Assembly (NCBI GenBank): GCA_017467885.1
Contig: JAFUKC010000014.1
Span: 1 to 64,000 of the forward strand
Origin: Bacteroidaceae bacterium
GTDB lineage: Bacteria; Bacteroidota; Bacteroidia; Bacteroidales; Bacteroidaceae
Length of the DNA stretch: 64,000 bases
Direction of reading: 5' to 3'
A program made the position numbers and the translations under genes. Positions 9,301 to 19,132 of the stretch are shown piece by piece. The notes beneath the pieces were generated by a model. The model was not told where the DNA came from, searched no databases, and saw nothing but the letters and a program-made list of their open reading frames with translations. Each line of letters opens with the position of its first letter. Position 1 is the stretch's first letter.

Positions 9301-10407
9301 TTATTTTGCAACGAATGGCAATACCTTCATTCCATTGCGCACTTTAAGGATTGCTTTGTTTACATAGCGCTCATTTGCTCTTATGCCATCGGTGACAAGG
9401 CGCAATGTGTCGTTTATAAGGTTACCGGTGCTTATGTGACGATATTCAACAGTGTTTGAATCGTTTACAACATATATGAATTTTCCCAGCTGGTCGGTGC
9501 CGATGGCAGCATCGTTTATCAGTATTCCGTTGGAGATTTGTTCGTATGGCAGAACAACGCTTATGTAACTGCCCGGTTTTAAAAATCCGTCGCTGTTCTC
9601 AAGTTCGGCACGTACCCGCAACGTTCCTGTGCTCAGCGTTACGTCGGGTGACAGATAGTCCATTTTTGCTTTTCGTGTGAAATATCTGTCTTCTCCCAAT
9701 GTGAATGTTATATACTCCTCTTTGCCTATGGCGTCGGGGCGTTGTTGCTGTCGTAGCCATTGGTTATCGGTGACATCGAAATATGCATACATTTTATCAT
9801 CCTTGTACAATGTGGCAAGTTGTACCGGGTTGCCTGCTCCGGCAATATAAGAGCCGGTAGAGTAGTTTGAAAGGCTAATCAGTCCATCGTGCGGTGCGCG
9901 TATATAGCAATGTTCGAGGTTGTTTCTTGCAGTACTTAAGGCGGCCTTGCAATTGCTCACCTGTGCTTCGTATGTAGCAACATTGGTTTCGGCTTGTAAT
10001 AATTCAATGCGGCTTACTGCGTCGCTTTCAATGGCAACCTTCATGCGTTCGAAGTTGTTGCGTGCATATTCAAGGTTGGCAACGGCAGTTTTTAGTGCAG
10101 CCTCGGCTTGTGTTACGTTATTCTTGTATTCTGTAGGTTCTATAACAAACAGTAACGTTCCACGTTTTACACGCTGTCCGGCCGTATAGTTGCTGCTTAA
10201 TAGAATTCCGTTTACACGTCCTACTATGGCTACCGAGGCGTCGGCATCAAGATAACCCGGATATTCGCGTGTAAGTGTGACAGTCTCAACTTGTGGAGTT
10301 GCCACTTCTACAGGCAATGCCGTATTTTGTGTTGCATTGCCGTCTTTTTTGTTTTGGCAGCCTGTAATAAGCAATACCGCCATAATTATGAATTCGATTC
10401 TTTTCAT
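9301..10407 (-). CDS. RND efflux periplasmic adaptor lipoprotein (AcrA/MexA family)
   Basis: Membrane-fusion protein bridging the pump and outer-membrane channel. Of 368 residues, the first 17 are a lipoprotein signal (AVLLITGC, Cys17). Then come the barrel-sandwich/lipoyl half ([22 protein letters not shown], about residues 63-84), a helical hairpin ([20 protein letters not shown]... onward to the second arm near 155), the matching lipoyl half ([21 protein letters not shown]) and beta-barrel and membrane-proximal domains ([12 protein letters not shown]). This is the standard domain order. It lies 19 nt upstream of the chosen pump start and 18 nt downstream of the outer-membrane factor, so the three form one operon. 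Confidence 0.92.
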   Translation of the reverse strand: MKRIEFIIMAVLLITGCQNKKDGNATQNTALPVEVATPQVETVTLTREYPGYLDADASVAIVGRVNGILLSSNYTAGQRVKRGTLLFVIEPTEYKNNVTQAEAALKTAVANLEYARNNFERMKVAIESDAVSRIELLQAETNVATYEAQVSNCKAALSTARNNLEHCYIRAPHDGLISLSNYSTGSYIAGAGNPVQLATLYKDDKMYAYFDVTDNQWLRQQQRPDAIGKEEYITFTLGEDRYFTRKAKMDYLSPDVTLSTGTLRVRAELENSDGFLKPGSYISVVLPYEQISNGILINDAAIGTDQLGKFIYVVNDSNTVEYRHISTGNLINDTLRLVTDGIRANERYVNKAILKVRNGMKVLPFVAK

Positions 10408-10425
10408 ATACGTAAGTGTTTATAG

Positions 10426-11814
10426 TTACCAACCACCACCAAGTGATTCATATAATTCAACAAGTGTAATAAGTGAGTAGCCTTGTGCTTTAACAAGGTT
10501 GTCTTGGTAATTCAATAAACTGCGTTGTGCATCCAAGACATTCTGAAACGGTGTCAATCCTTGTTTGTAAAGGTCCAATGATAGTCGTAATGTCTCTTCG
10601 CCCTGTAGGACGGTTTCCCTTAATGCTTCTATCTGTTCTATCGAATAGCGGTATGCGGATATTGCATTTTCAACCTCTTGCATGGCTGTAAGAACGGTGC
10701 TGTTAAATTCTATTATGCTTTGTTCGAGGCGGGCTTTGGCCTGTCGTGTACTGTTGGTATTGCTGCCTCCATCGAAAAGATTCCATTGCATCGATGGTGC
10801 AATTTCCCAGGTCATGCTGCCCGAGCGCGGAATTTTTCTTGCATCTGTTGCTGCAAACCCAATCGAAGCATTCAGATAGAATTCGGGTAGCCATTCTCGT
10901 TTGGCTGCTCCAAGCAATGATGCGTATGCTTCTACGTTGCGTTCGGCAGCTCTCACATCGGGGCGGCGTCGAAGCAGATTGGCCGGAACTCCTATGGCAA
11001 CAGCTCCTGTATGCTTGGGAAGTGTAATGTTCCCGCCCGGCCAATTTCTGAAGTTTTCGGGGTATTCTCCCAGAAGGATAGCCATTGCATTGCGATATTG
11101 CCGAATAGTTGCATTCATCGCCGGTATCGAGGCTAATGTACTGTAATATACCGAACGGGCTTGTGCAACATCTAACTTCGAGGCCAACCCTGTGTTGTAT
11201 CGCACTTCTACAAGGTTCATAATCTCTTTTTGTGAGTCGACATTTTTTTGCAGTACATTCATCTCGCCGAGGCTTTGCAACAATGAAAAATATGTTTTGG
11301 CAACATTGGCACACAGAGTCACCATTACGGCACGATACTCTTCCTCGCTTGCCATGAACAGTTGTTTCTGCGCCTGCGAACGCTTGTATATGTTTCCAAA
11401 CAGGTCGGCTTGCCAACTCATGGATACCGCAGCATCAAAGTAGCCTCCCCAACTCTCTTTGTAGCCTGTAGAGGAGATATTTCCACTTGTTTTACTTCTT
11501 TGCCACCCTCCACCAAGGTCTATCGATGGATACATTGCCGATTGGGCAATGCGCCATGATGCTTTTGCAATCCGAATGTTTTCGATGGCCGAGAGTACCG
11601 AGTAATTACTGCGGCCGGCAACTGTTATCAGTGAATCTAATCTTGAATCGTCGAAACTATGCCACCAGGTGTCCTCCATCGGAATTGTCTGTTGAAACTG
11701 CTCTTCTTGACTCCAATTGTCGGGTAATCTTCCGTTTAGATAGTTCTCACCTTGCTGTGCATGTACTGCTACTATTGTGGTTGCAATAATAAATATGGCT
11801 GTAATTTTTTTCAT
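10426..11814 (-). CDS. RND efflux outer-membrane factor (OprM/NodT-like, TolC superfamily)
   Basis: Trimeric outer-membrane channel of the tripartite pump. 462 residues with a Sec signal peptide (MKKITAIFIIATTIVAVHAQ) and no clear lipobox, unlike many OprM proteins. Family features: TWWHSFDDSRLDSLI near the N-terminus, two repeated OEP domains with long coiled-coil helices, and the conserved SKLDVAQARSVYYSTLASIP and NLLRRRPDVRAAERNVEAY segments, then LYKQGLTPFQNVLDAQRSLL near the C-terminus. First gene of the operon. The 153-bp gap upstream separates it from the GH92 cluster, which runs in the same direction; no consensus promoter or strong terminator was found there. Confidence 0.9.
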   Translation of the reverse strand: MKKITAIFIIATTIVAVHAQQGENYLNGRLPDNWSQEEQFQQTIPMEDTWWHSFDDSRLDSLITVAGRSNYSVLSAIENIRIAKASWRIAQSAMYPSIDLGGGWQRSKTSGNISSTGYKESWGGYFDAAVSMSWQADLFGNIYKRSQAQKQLFMASEEEYRAVMVTLCANVAKTYFSLLQSLGEMNVLQKNVDSQKEIMNLVEVRYNTGLASKLDVAQARSVYYSTLASIPAMNATIRQYRNAMAILLGEYPENFRNWPGGNITLPKHTGAVAIGVPANLLRRRPDVRAAERNVEAYASLLGAAKREWLPEFYLNASIGFAATDARKIPRSGSMTWEIAPSMQWNLFDGGSNTNSTRQAKARLEQSIIEFNSTVLTAMQEVENAISAYRYSIEQIEALRETVLQGEETLRLSLDLYKQGLTPFQNVLDAQRSLLNYQDNLVKAQGYSLITLVELYESLGGGW

Positions 11815-11967
11815 CTTTTGTCACCTTGATAACAAAAGATAAACACCTCTCTCCAAATAAAGTTGAGTTATTTGTGGTAAAAATGAAAATTATCACCTCC
11901 TAAACATGTTTAAGGGGTTGTTCCGGGAATATTCTTTAAATGAAGAATTACGAGAACTTCGGGATAC

Positions 11968-14127
11968 TCAATATTTATCGCTCATTTCAAATGTGAGAGT
12001 GTTCCCAGCTTTCAGGTCACTGTGATTAATATAGGGCAAGGTATACTTCTTGCCATTAAGCCACACATTCTTGATATAGATATTTTTCTCGCTATTGTTT
12101 ATTGTTTCTATTGTGAATATTCCGCCATCCACCTCTATTTCGGCACGTTCCACTGTTGGAGAACCGAACCGGTAACGTCCGCCTGCCGGCTCCACTTGAT
12201 ATAATCCCAATGATGATAGAATGTACCATGCCGACATCTGGCCTACATCTTCATTGCCCGATAATCCGTCTGGAGCATTGTGATATTGCGTGCTCAATAC
12301 TTCGCGTACCCGTTCGGCTGTTTTATGCGGTTCACCCAGCATGTTGTACATGTATAGTATGTGGTGCGAAGGCTCGTTGCCATGTGCAAACTGCCCTATC
12401 AGTCCCGATATATCGGGTGAAGGGTCTCCTTCGATTGTTGATGGAACTGAAAATAGTGAATCGAGTTTGCTTATCATCGCTTCACGTCCTCCGAAACATT
12501 CGGCAAGTCCCTCAACATCGTGCGGTACAAGCCAAGTATATTGCCATGCATTGCCCTCGCAGTAGTCGTCATTGCGATGTGTTGAATAGTAGGGGTTGAA
12601 TGGTTCGCGGAAATCTCCTTTTTGTGTACGTCCCCTGATGAATCTGCTTGCCGGGTCAAACAGTTTCCGATAAGAATGACTGCTCTCGGTGTACCTGTTT
12701 GCAGCAACTGTATCACCTATTGCCAATGCTGCAAGTGATGCGGCTCCGTCGGCAATGGCATACTCCATGTCGTATGCCACCGATTCATTGAAAAGGTCGC
12801 ATGGAATATAGCCGTGCTCACGCCGCAAATCTCGGCCGCGGGAACTATGTGCGACGCTTTTTTCTATGGCTTCGAATGCTTTTGCAGGGTCTATACCTTT
12901 TATCTTCTTTACTATGGCATCGGCTACAACCGGTATTCCGGGGTCACCAACCATACAGTTCGTTTCGCAACCCCAAAGATGCCACACAGGCAGGCGTCCC
13001 TGTTCGTCACATATATTCAGCATTGTAGATACAAAATGGCTCATTCGTTCGGGTTGTATAATGCTCATAAGCGGCATTTTTGCACGATACGTGTCCCATA
13101 ATGAAAATATGGTGTATGTATTGTGTGTGGCATGGTGTATTTTATCGTCTGCACCACGGTAATTTCCATCCACATCGCAGAAGAGGGCCGGTGCGGTCAT
13201 TGCATGGTACATGGCTGTGTAGAATATCACCTTCTCTTCTTCGTTTCGGCATGTTACTTTTATTTTCGTGAGTTCCCTTTCCCATGCCTCCTTTGCTTTT
13301 TTTACAATCTTATCGAAGTTCCATTGAGGTGCTTCGGTTGCCAATGCTTTTTTTGCACCCTCGACACTTACGGGCGAGATAGCAACCTTCATCAAAATTA
13401 TTTCGCCTTGTTCTGTCTCAAATGCTGCACGTCCGTACATATCATTGTTGCCATGCTTGCTGAACGATACAAACGGTTTTGAGAATTCTGCCACAAAATA
13501 AACCCTTTGGTTGTTGGCCCATCCGCGTGAATAACGCCAACCGGCAATGCGCCTGTCACCCTCGGTGAATATTCGGGCTTCGGTGGTTCTGTCCCAACAA
13601 CCTCCGTTCTCAAGGTCAATTATAATGGCAGCCTCTTTAGAACATGGGAATGTGTAACGATGCATGGCGGTGCGTTCGGTTGCCGTCATTTCGGCTTTAA
13701 TGCCGTAGCGTGTAAGCGGTACCGAATAGTATCCGGCTTCGGTAATCTCGCGACTACGGTCGGCATACGACCAAAGGCCGCTTCCTTCTTTCTTATATCC
13801 GCGAGTATATTCTACTTCTCCCACCACAGGCATAACTGTTACATCAAAAAGGTCGCCGATACCTGTTCCGTTAAGATGTGTGTGAGAGAATCCTATGACA
13901 CTACTGTCACTTTGGTGATACCCCGAGCACCAATCCCACTCTTGCGGCAGGCTTGTTGGGCCCACCTGTACCATCCCGAACGGGACATGTGCTCCTACGA
14001 AGACATGTCCATGACCTCCCGAACCTATAAGCGGATTTACGTATTGTGTAAGCTTATCACTCTCTTTTTGTGTGCATGCAACAATCAGTAAAATAATAAC
14101 AGGCAATAATCTTGAGATTCTCATCAT
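11968..14127 (-). CDS. GH92 alpha-mannosidase, lipoprotein
   Basis: Family-92 exo-alpha-mannosidases are calcium-dependent inverting enzymes. The 719-residue protein begins with a lipoprotein signal (ILLIVAC, Cys18), so it is likely anchored in the envelope. N-terminal beta-sandwich: VNPLIGSGGHGHVFVGAHVP and GFSHTHLNGTG. The (alpha/alpha)6 domain has FSLWDTYRAKMPLM, WHLWGCETNCMVGDPG, the HGNEPSHH segment with the expected acid Glu, and LSGNEDVGQMSAWY with the expected catalytic Asp. Most relatives read GNDD where this one reads GNED. HGNEPSHH resembles alpha-1,2-active members, but linkage cannot be settled by eye. The start overlaps the stop of the upstream GH92 gene by 4 nt. Confidence 0.9.
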   Translation of the reverse strand: MMRISRLLPVIILLIVACTQKESDKLTQYVNPLIGSGGHGHVFVGAHVPFGMVQVGPTSLPQEWDWCSGYHQSDSSVIGFSHTHLNGTGIGDLFDVTVMPVVGEVEYTRGYKKEGSGLWSYADRSREITEAGYYSVPLTRYGIKAEMTATERTAMHRYTFPCSKEAAIIIDLENGGCWDRTTEARIFTEGDRRIAGWRYSRGWANNQRVYFVAEFSKPFVSFSKHGNNDMYGRAAFETEQGEIILMKVAISPVSVEGAKKALATEAPQWNFDKIVKKAKEAWERELTKIKVTCRNEEEKVIFYTAMYHAMTAPALFCDVDGNYRGADDKIHHATHNTYTIFSLWDTYRAKMPLMSIIQPERMSHFVSTMLNICDEQGRLPVWHLWGCETNCMVGDPGIPVVADAIVKKIKGIDPAKAFEAIEKSVAHSSRGRDLRREHGYIPCDLFNESVAYDMEYAIADGAASLAALAIGDTVAANRYTESSHSYRKLFDPASRFIRGRTQKGDFREPFNPYYSTHRNDDYCEGNAWQYTWLVPHDVEGLAECFGGREAMISKLDSLFSVPSTIEGDPSPDISGLIGQFAHGNEPSHHILYMYNMLGEPHKTAERVREVLSTQYHNAPDGLSGNEDVGQMSAWYILSSLGLYQVEPAGGRYRFGSPTVERAEIEVDGGIFTIETINNSEKNIYIKNVWLNGKKYTLPYINHSDLKAGNTLTFEMSDKY

Positions 14128-16370
14128 GGTTTCTCTTTTAGTTTGAATGTAAGTTTCTTGTGCTTTAGCAATTCCTGATGCGATATTCGGAAACTTTTTA
14201 ATGGCTTATCTCCTATCTGTATGCTTTCGATATATCTGCATTTTGGTGTGGGACGCTCGCACTCTATACTTATAGTACCTTGCGGTGTATCAATCTCTAT
14301 GTTGTCGAATGTGGGTGTGGTGAGTGTGTAATATGGTTCCGATGGGGTGTCGGGGTAGAAACCCATCATCGAGAATAAAGCCCAAGCCGACATTGTTCCG
14401 GTGTCATCGTTGCCGGGCAATCCATCGGGGTTGTTCTTGAAGCAACTGTCCAGCAAAATGTTTACTTCGTGTTGTGTTCGCCACTCTTCGCCTTTAAACC
14501 TGCTGAACAGGTATGGATATACAATGTCGGGTTCGTTTGCCGGGTCGTAGTGGTGGTTGTCAAATATACTTTGCAGGCTTTTTATGTAGTTCTTCTTTCC
14601 TCCCATCAGTCGGGCAAGGCCTTCTACATCGTAGGGTATTGCAAATGTATAGCTCCAGGCCGACCCTTCGTGGAAGCCGGGGACATTCTCGAAATTTTTA
14701 CCTGTCGTTGCATCGAACTCTTTTATGAATTTTCCATCCGCTGTTCTCGGGCGCAGTGTGCCGCTCTCTTTACAAAAGTAACGTCGATAGTTTATAGAAC
14801 GTTTTTTGAAGATTTTTGCAGTTTTTTTATCGCCAAGCGAATCGGCCAATTGGGCTATTGCATAGTCGGCAAGTGAGTATTCGAGTGCATGAGAAACTGA
14901 ATTGTCACCCGAGAGGTCGTTCGAGAAGTATCCTAATGGAATGTAGCCATTAATTATGTATGGGTCAATGTCGGGACGTATAGGATTTTCTGCTCCGGCT
15001 GTTGTTGCCGATTTAAGCATTGCTTCGTATGCTGTCTTTACATCGAAATTACGTAAGCCTTTTACATAGCTGTCTGCTATCACTATTGCTGCGGGGTCGC
15101 CTTCCATGGTGTAAGTTTCGCGTCCGAACAGTTCCCAACGCGGCAACCATCCCCACTCTTTATACATGCCAACGAGAGAACGTATCATATCGGTTTGCCG
15201 TTCGGGGTAAATGAGTGTAAGCAACTGATGAAGGTTACGATAGGTATCCCACAGAGAGAAGACTGTGTATCGTGTGTGGGTACTGTTCCCTGTTTTGCCG
15301 CTTTCCATTTGCGGATACTCGTTGTTTACATCACTTATTATGTTAGGGTGTATAAGTGCGTGGTATAGTGCTGTATAAAATATACTTTGTTGGTCTTTGT
15401 TGCCACCCTTTATGCGGATATGTCCCAAATCATCGTTCCACCTTTTACGGGCTGCAGCATAAAGTTCGTCAAACCCTCTTTTGTCCTGTTCGCAGTCGAG
15501 GTTCTGTCGGGCATTTTCGGTTGATACGAAGGATATGCCAAGGCGTACCGTAATTTCTTCGTTGGCGGCAAGGCTGTCAAATGTAAACCAACAACCGATA
15601 TTATCTCCGGCTATTTCGCGGTTATACGAAGTGTAAATCTTATATGTGCCGTCATCGTCGCACCATTGTGCTTCTATGCCGTTCATAGGCGGTTGTTTTT
15701 TCCAATATCCGCAGCGCGATGGTTGGCGTTCTATCCGCAATACAAAATATATTGGGAATACCACTTGAGGATTATAGCAGAAGGTTCCAAGCAACTTGAC
15801 ACCTTCAACTTCGGTATCGCTGATGCGACGCATCATTGCACCACTTTCGTTGGTAAGTCCTTCGCCCAGGTTAAGCAGAATATGTCCGTTGCCTTCGGGG
15901 AAAGTGTAGCGATGTATGGCTGTGCGCGGAGTTGCTGTTACCTCGCTTTTTATGCCATATTTGGTAAGATGGTTTGAATAGTATCCCGGGGATGCTTTTT
16001 CGTCGGTGTAGTACGAACCGTAATTATGATAGTCTGTATCGAATTTCCCGTTTGTTGCCATTACAAGCAACGAACCGGCTTCGGGGCATCCCACTCCGCT
16101 AAGGGCCACATGGGCATAACCTGTAAAATACCTGTTGCGATAATCGTATGGTGCCGACCACCATCGGTTGTCTTTATCGTATCGGTTCGAGTCGGAGCCC
16201 ATTACGTTGAATGGCACAACCGACATCATCCCGTTTGGGCATAGTGCTCCGGGATGTGTGGTTCCATAAGACGAAGTCCCGATGAACGGGTTAACAAGGT
16301 CGACGGGTTCCTGTGCCTTTGTGATGGTTGTGCAAAGCAACAATATTACCAATGCAGAGATGTTTCTCAT
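14124..16370 (-). CDS. GH92 alpha-mannosidase, secreted
   Basis: A second, divergent family-92 enzyme of 748 residues with an ordinary signal peptide (MRNISALVILLLCTTITKAQ), probably periplasmic. Motifs: VNPFIGTSSYGTTHPGALCP, GYAHVALSGVGCPE, TVFSLWDTYRNLHQLLT, ELFGRETYTMEGDPAA, DPANEPDIVYPYLF with the acid Glu, and LPGNDDTGTMSAW with the catalytic Asp pair. NEPDI rather than NEPSHH suggests a different linkage or aglycone preference from its neighbour, so the two may work in turn on one glycan. It overlaps both neighbours by 4 nt (ATGA), a tightly coupled operon. Confidence 0.9.
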   Translation of the reverse strand: MRNISALVILLLCTTITKAQEPVDLVNPFIGTSSYGTTHPGALCPNGMMSVVPFNVMGSDSNRYDKDNRWWSAPYDYRNRYFTGYAHVALSGVGCPEAGSLLVMATNGKFDTDYHNYGSYYTDEKASPGYYSNHLTKYGIKSEVTATPRTAIHRYTFPEGNGHILLNLGEGLTNESGAMMRRISDTEVEGVKLLGTFCYNPQVVFPIYFVLRIERQPSRCGYWKKQPPMNGIEAQWCDDDGTYKIYTSYNREIAGDNIGCWFTFDSLAANEEITVRLGISFVSTENARQNLDCEQDKRGFDELYAAARKRWNDDLGHIRIKGGNKDQQSIFYTALYHALIHPNIISDVNNEYPQMESGKTGNSTHTRYTVFSLWDTYRNLHQLLTLIYPERQTDMIRSLVGMYKEWGWLPRWELFGRETYTMEGDPAAIVIADSYVKGLRNFDVKTAYEAMLKSATTAGAENPIRPDIDPYIINGYIPLGYFSNDLSGDNSVSHALEYSLADYAIAQLADSLGDKKTAKIFKKRSINYRRYFCKESGTLRPRTADGKFIKEFDATTGKNFENVPGFHEGSAWSYTFAIPYDVEGLARLMGGKKNYIKSLQSIFDNHHYDPANEPDIVYPYLFSRFKGEEWRTQHEVNILLDSCFKNNPDGLPGNDDTGTMSAWALFSMMGFYPDTPSEPYYTLTTPTFDNIEIDTPQGTISIECERPTPKCRYIESIQIGDKPLKSFRISHQELLKHKKLTFKLKEKP

Positions 16371-17488
16371 CGTTTTTTTGCGATATTTTCTTTTTTGTCT
16401 AATTCGTTGAGAGCAAACGAGTAGGCTCCAACCGAAACAGCATGATTGGCGCCTAATTTCGAAATGGCAACTCCGATGCGTTTGTGCGTGTCGTATGGTA
16501 CCGTCCTGTCCGAGCCATATACTTTTATCTGTTTTACGTTGCCGCGTGCAAACATCTCGAATTCTTCAGGGTCATCGAGGTTGTAAACATTCATTTGAAT
16601 ACGGCCGACCTCATCACCTGTCAATGTACGTAGTTTTGAACGCATCTCGCCAAGCAGTGCCGGCATGAACCATTTGTGTGCTGCTGTTATGCCTCCGCCA
16701 AGTACCACCAGGCCGTCTATCAGATTTGCTGCCACTGTTATTGCCGAACCGGCGGTTCTTCCGAAAATGGCAAAGGCCTCTTGTGCCGATTTTTGGTCGC
16801 CTTCGCGTGTCCCATCGGCAATTTCGCAAATGTCGCGAGGAGTAAGGTTGTGGTCTGTGCACCCCGACAGTTCACCGTATAGTCGTTTTATTGCTCTTAT
16901 GGATACACCGTCTTCCACAATTACATCATGCATCTCGTTGTGTTGCAGGCAGAATGTTTCGATGCACGAATTGTCGCCACGATTCAATTTGTTGTTTATT
17001 ATGGTTCCAATGCCAAGTCCTGTACCAAGTGTATAGCCGATAAGGTTATGGTAGCGCTTTTGTGAACCGGCTTTTTCCAATCTTTCATTTATTTCGGGCA
17101 ACATGCCGCCTAATGCTTCTCCGTATGCAAACAGGTCGCCATCATTATTAATGAATACAGGTATGCCGAATTTATCCTCAAGGAACGGCCCGAGTGCAAC
17201 TCCGTCGCGAAATGATGGAAAATTGGGCAGATATCCTCCTATGATGCCTCGCGGATAGTCGGCCGGGCCCGGGAAAGCAAAACTTATGGCAACAGGCTTT
17301 GTTTTCAATTTTTCTATTACCTGTGAAAACCCCGATACTATCGTTTGAAGGCATTTGTCGAGGTCGTGTGCATTTGCGGGCAATGAAATAGGCTCAATAA
17401 TAAACTTGCCGGCCTGCATGGCTCCGAATACTAAATTTGTGCCACCTGCATCGAGGGTTATAACGGTACGTATGTCGTTCCTGTACAT
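16367..17488 (-). CDS. ROK-family sugar kinase of the mannoside cluster
   Basis: A 373-residue ROK protein with the first phosphate loop TLDAGGTNLVFGAMQ, the catalytic region VFINNDGDLFAYGEALGG, the second loop IGYTLGTGLGIGTIINN and the adenosine loop GLVVLGGGITAAH. It lacks the usual ROK zinc motif (CxCGxxGCxE): that region reads CIETFCLQHNEMHDVIVEDG. It also lacks an N-terminal helix-turn-helix, so it is a kinase rather than a NagC-type repressor. Lying between a GH5 and two GH92 genes, it probably phosphorylates mannose released by them; this is inferred from context. The gap from the GH5 gene is 23 nt; the stop overlaps the next start. Confidence 0.8.
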   Translation of the reverse strand: MYRNDIRTVITLDAGGTNLVFGAMQAGKFIIEPISLPANAHDLDKCLQTIVSGFSQVIEKLKTKPVAISFAFPGPADYPRGIIGGYLPNFPSFRDGVALGPFLEDKFGIPVFINNDGDLFAYGEALGGMLPEINERLEKAGSQKRYHNLIGYTLGTGLGIGTIINNKLNRGDNSCIETFCLQHNEMHDVIVEDGVSIRAIKRLYGELSGCTDHNLTPRDICEIADGTREGDQKSAQEAFAIFGRTAGSAITVAANLIDGLVVLGGGITAAHKWFMPALLGEMRSKLRTLTGDEVGRIQMNVYNLDDPEEFEMFARGNVKQIKVYGSDRTVPYDTHKRIGVAISKLGANHAVSVGAYSFALNELDKKENIAKKR

Positions 17489-17511
17489 GATTGTATTATA
17501 TTTGAATCTGT

Positions 17512-18822
17512 TTAAATTCCTTTTACTTTGCTTGTACTCTCTTTAATTATGGATATTGTTGTACTGTCACAATCGAATACCGAATACCAACCCTGTGGTT
17601 CGTGTGGCGGGTCGCACAAATAGTCATCACCGGGGTTCCATACACTGTCGTCTGCTCGTCCGGCACCTCCCCAACCCCAGAAGTTGCATCCTGCAATCAC
17701 TCCGTTTTCTGTAGCACTTGTTTCCACATGATTAAAAATATAGTCGTAATATATGTCCCGGCTTGTTACGTTGGCATCGAGGCTGTTTCTGTTTGCTTGT
17801 CGCGAATAACCGAACTCTTCGATGACTAACGGTTTGTTGATGCGTTTGCTCATTTCCATGTGCAATGCTATATAGCGGCTCGATTCGCGACATGCATTGT
17901 ATATGCTGCTGTCCGGTTCTGTGCGCGAAGCCCATCCCCAATTCAACGGCCAAATATGAATGGTCAGATAGTCTATGTTCTTGTCGGCATGTATTTTTTC
18001 ACAAAGTTCTTCATCTGTTTCGCAACCATATAATCCTTCGCTGCCTGTGGAAACAAGATGGTTCCCATCAATGCTTTTTATTGTTGCTGCAGTCGTGGCA
18101 ATCCATTCGGCGAATGCTTGTTTGCCCTCTTTGCTGAACGGACGAGGTTCGTTGCATATTTGCCAAGCCATTATCGACGGTTCTTCGCTGTATTTGCGTC
18201 CTGTGATGCTGTTGGTGCGCGAAACAATCGTCTTTACCTGGTTAAGATACAATTCTTTTGCGCGTTCGTCCTTTACAAATTGGGCACTGTATCTTACATA
18301 TTCGTTATATCCTTCGCCCGAAGCGTTAGGCGAATCGCCATATCCGCATTCGCGCAGATAGAAACCGTAACCGCCACTCCAGTCCCATGAATTTGTAAGA
18401 TATATGACAGCTGTCATTCCACGCTTTTCCAATTCAGCCAAAGTGTAGTCCAGGCCAATCAGCAGTGTGTCGTTCAATACACCGGGCGATGGTTGCAGGT
18501 AGGGCTTAACGCTGTTGGCGTTTGCACTGCCTGCATCAGCACCGGCCAATATACGCAGGTTCTCTATGCCCATCTCTTTCAGTTTGTCGAGCTCCTTGTG
18601 CAACCGTTCCCTGTTGCCACCCTCGCCGGTACTTCCCAATATGGGTGCATACCAGAAGTTTGTGCCAATGTAGTAGTATGGCTGACTGTTTCTTATCAAT
18701 TGCGTGTTGCAGACCGAAATAAATCTGTTTTTCTCTTTTTGGGGTGTTGAACATTGTATGGCATACAGAAGTGTCACAGCAATTACAAGAAGTGCTATTT
18801 TGTGTATTCTCTTATTTCTCAT
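17512..18822 (-). CDS. GH5 glycoside hydrolase, beta-mannanase-like lipoprotein
   Basis: First gene of the minus-strand mannoside operon. 436 residues with lipoprotein signal LLYAIQC (Cys24). The (beta/alpha)8 barrel shows IGTNFWYAPILGS, LRILAGAD, the acid/base Glu in MAWQICNEPRPFSKEG, the active-site His/Trp in LTIHIWPLNWGWA, and the nucleophile Glu in PLVIEEFGYSR, then FWGWGGAGR. This pattern fits subfamily GH5_7 (endo-beta-1,4-mannanases and relatives), though a smaller mannosidase or mannosylglycoside activity is possible. Combination with two alpha-mannosidases suggests a mixed mannose-containing glycan. No SusC/D genes accompany it. Confidence 0.8.
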   Translation of the reverse strand: MRNKRIHKIALLVIAVTLLYAIQCSTPQKEKNRFISVCNTQLIRNSQPYYYIGTNFWYAPILGSTGEGGNRERLHKELDKLKEMGIENLRILAGADAGSANANSVKPYLQPSPGVLNDTLLIGLDYTLAELEKRGMTAVIYLTNSWDWSGGYGFYLRECGYGDSPNASGEGYNEYVRYSAQFVKDERAKELYLNQVKTIVSRTNSITGRKYSEEPSIMAWQICNEPRPFSKEGKQAFAEWIATTAATIKSIDGNHLVSTGSEGLYGCETDEELCEKIHADKNIDYLTIHIWPLNWGWASRTEPDSSIYNACRESSRYIALHMEMSKRINKPLVIEEFGYSRQANRNSLDANVTSRDIYYDYIFNHVETSATENGVIAGCNFWGWGGAGRADDSVWNPGDDYLCDPPHEPQGWYSVFDCDSTTISIIKESTSKVKGI

Positions 18823-18881
18823 TTCAATGGTTGATTTGTGATTATACGGTTTGCGAATATAATGATTTTATGCAATCAAAG

Positions 18882-18889
18882 CAAAGATA
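18882..18889 (-). promoter_or_regulatory. Promoter -7 box TATCTTTG for the mannoside operon
   Basis: Minus-strand TATCTTTG, 60 nt upstream of the GH5 start. No clean -33 element. It lies in the 310-bp divergent gap 18823-19132, whose middle is A/T-rich with nothing else recognisable. Confidence 0.5.
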
Positions 18890-19101
18890 ATACAAATGAA
18901 TTAGGTGAAAATAAAGAAACTGTTTTTTTGCGTAAAATAAGTATATGAAGCAATTAGTGTGGATTTAGTTTTTTTTAGATTCTTATATTTTACCCATATT
19001 TTTGTTCATTTTGTTCATGTAAAGGGGTCGAAACTGAAAATTTTTTGCGGTTTCACCCTCAACTTCCTTCCAAATTATATTTAATAATCGAAAGGGTTTG
19101 T

Positions 19102-19109
19102 TACCTTTG
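19102..19109 (+). promoter_or_regulatory. Promoter -7 box TACCTTTG for etfB
   Basis: Perfect TACCTTTG 23 nt before the etfB ATG at 19133. The -33 region is only T/A-rich. Confidence 0.6.
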
Positions 19110-19132
19110 CACCCGTAAAACAGATGTAAAAT

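Noticed and set aside
10703..11416. 237-codon minus frame within the outer-membrane factor gene
   Set aside because: Out of frame with the recognised protein on the same strand; Arg/Cys/Ser-rich composition, no motif.
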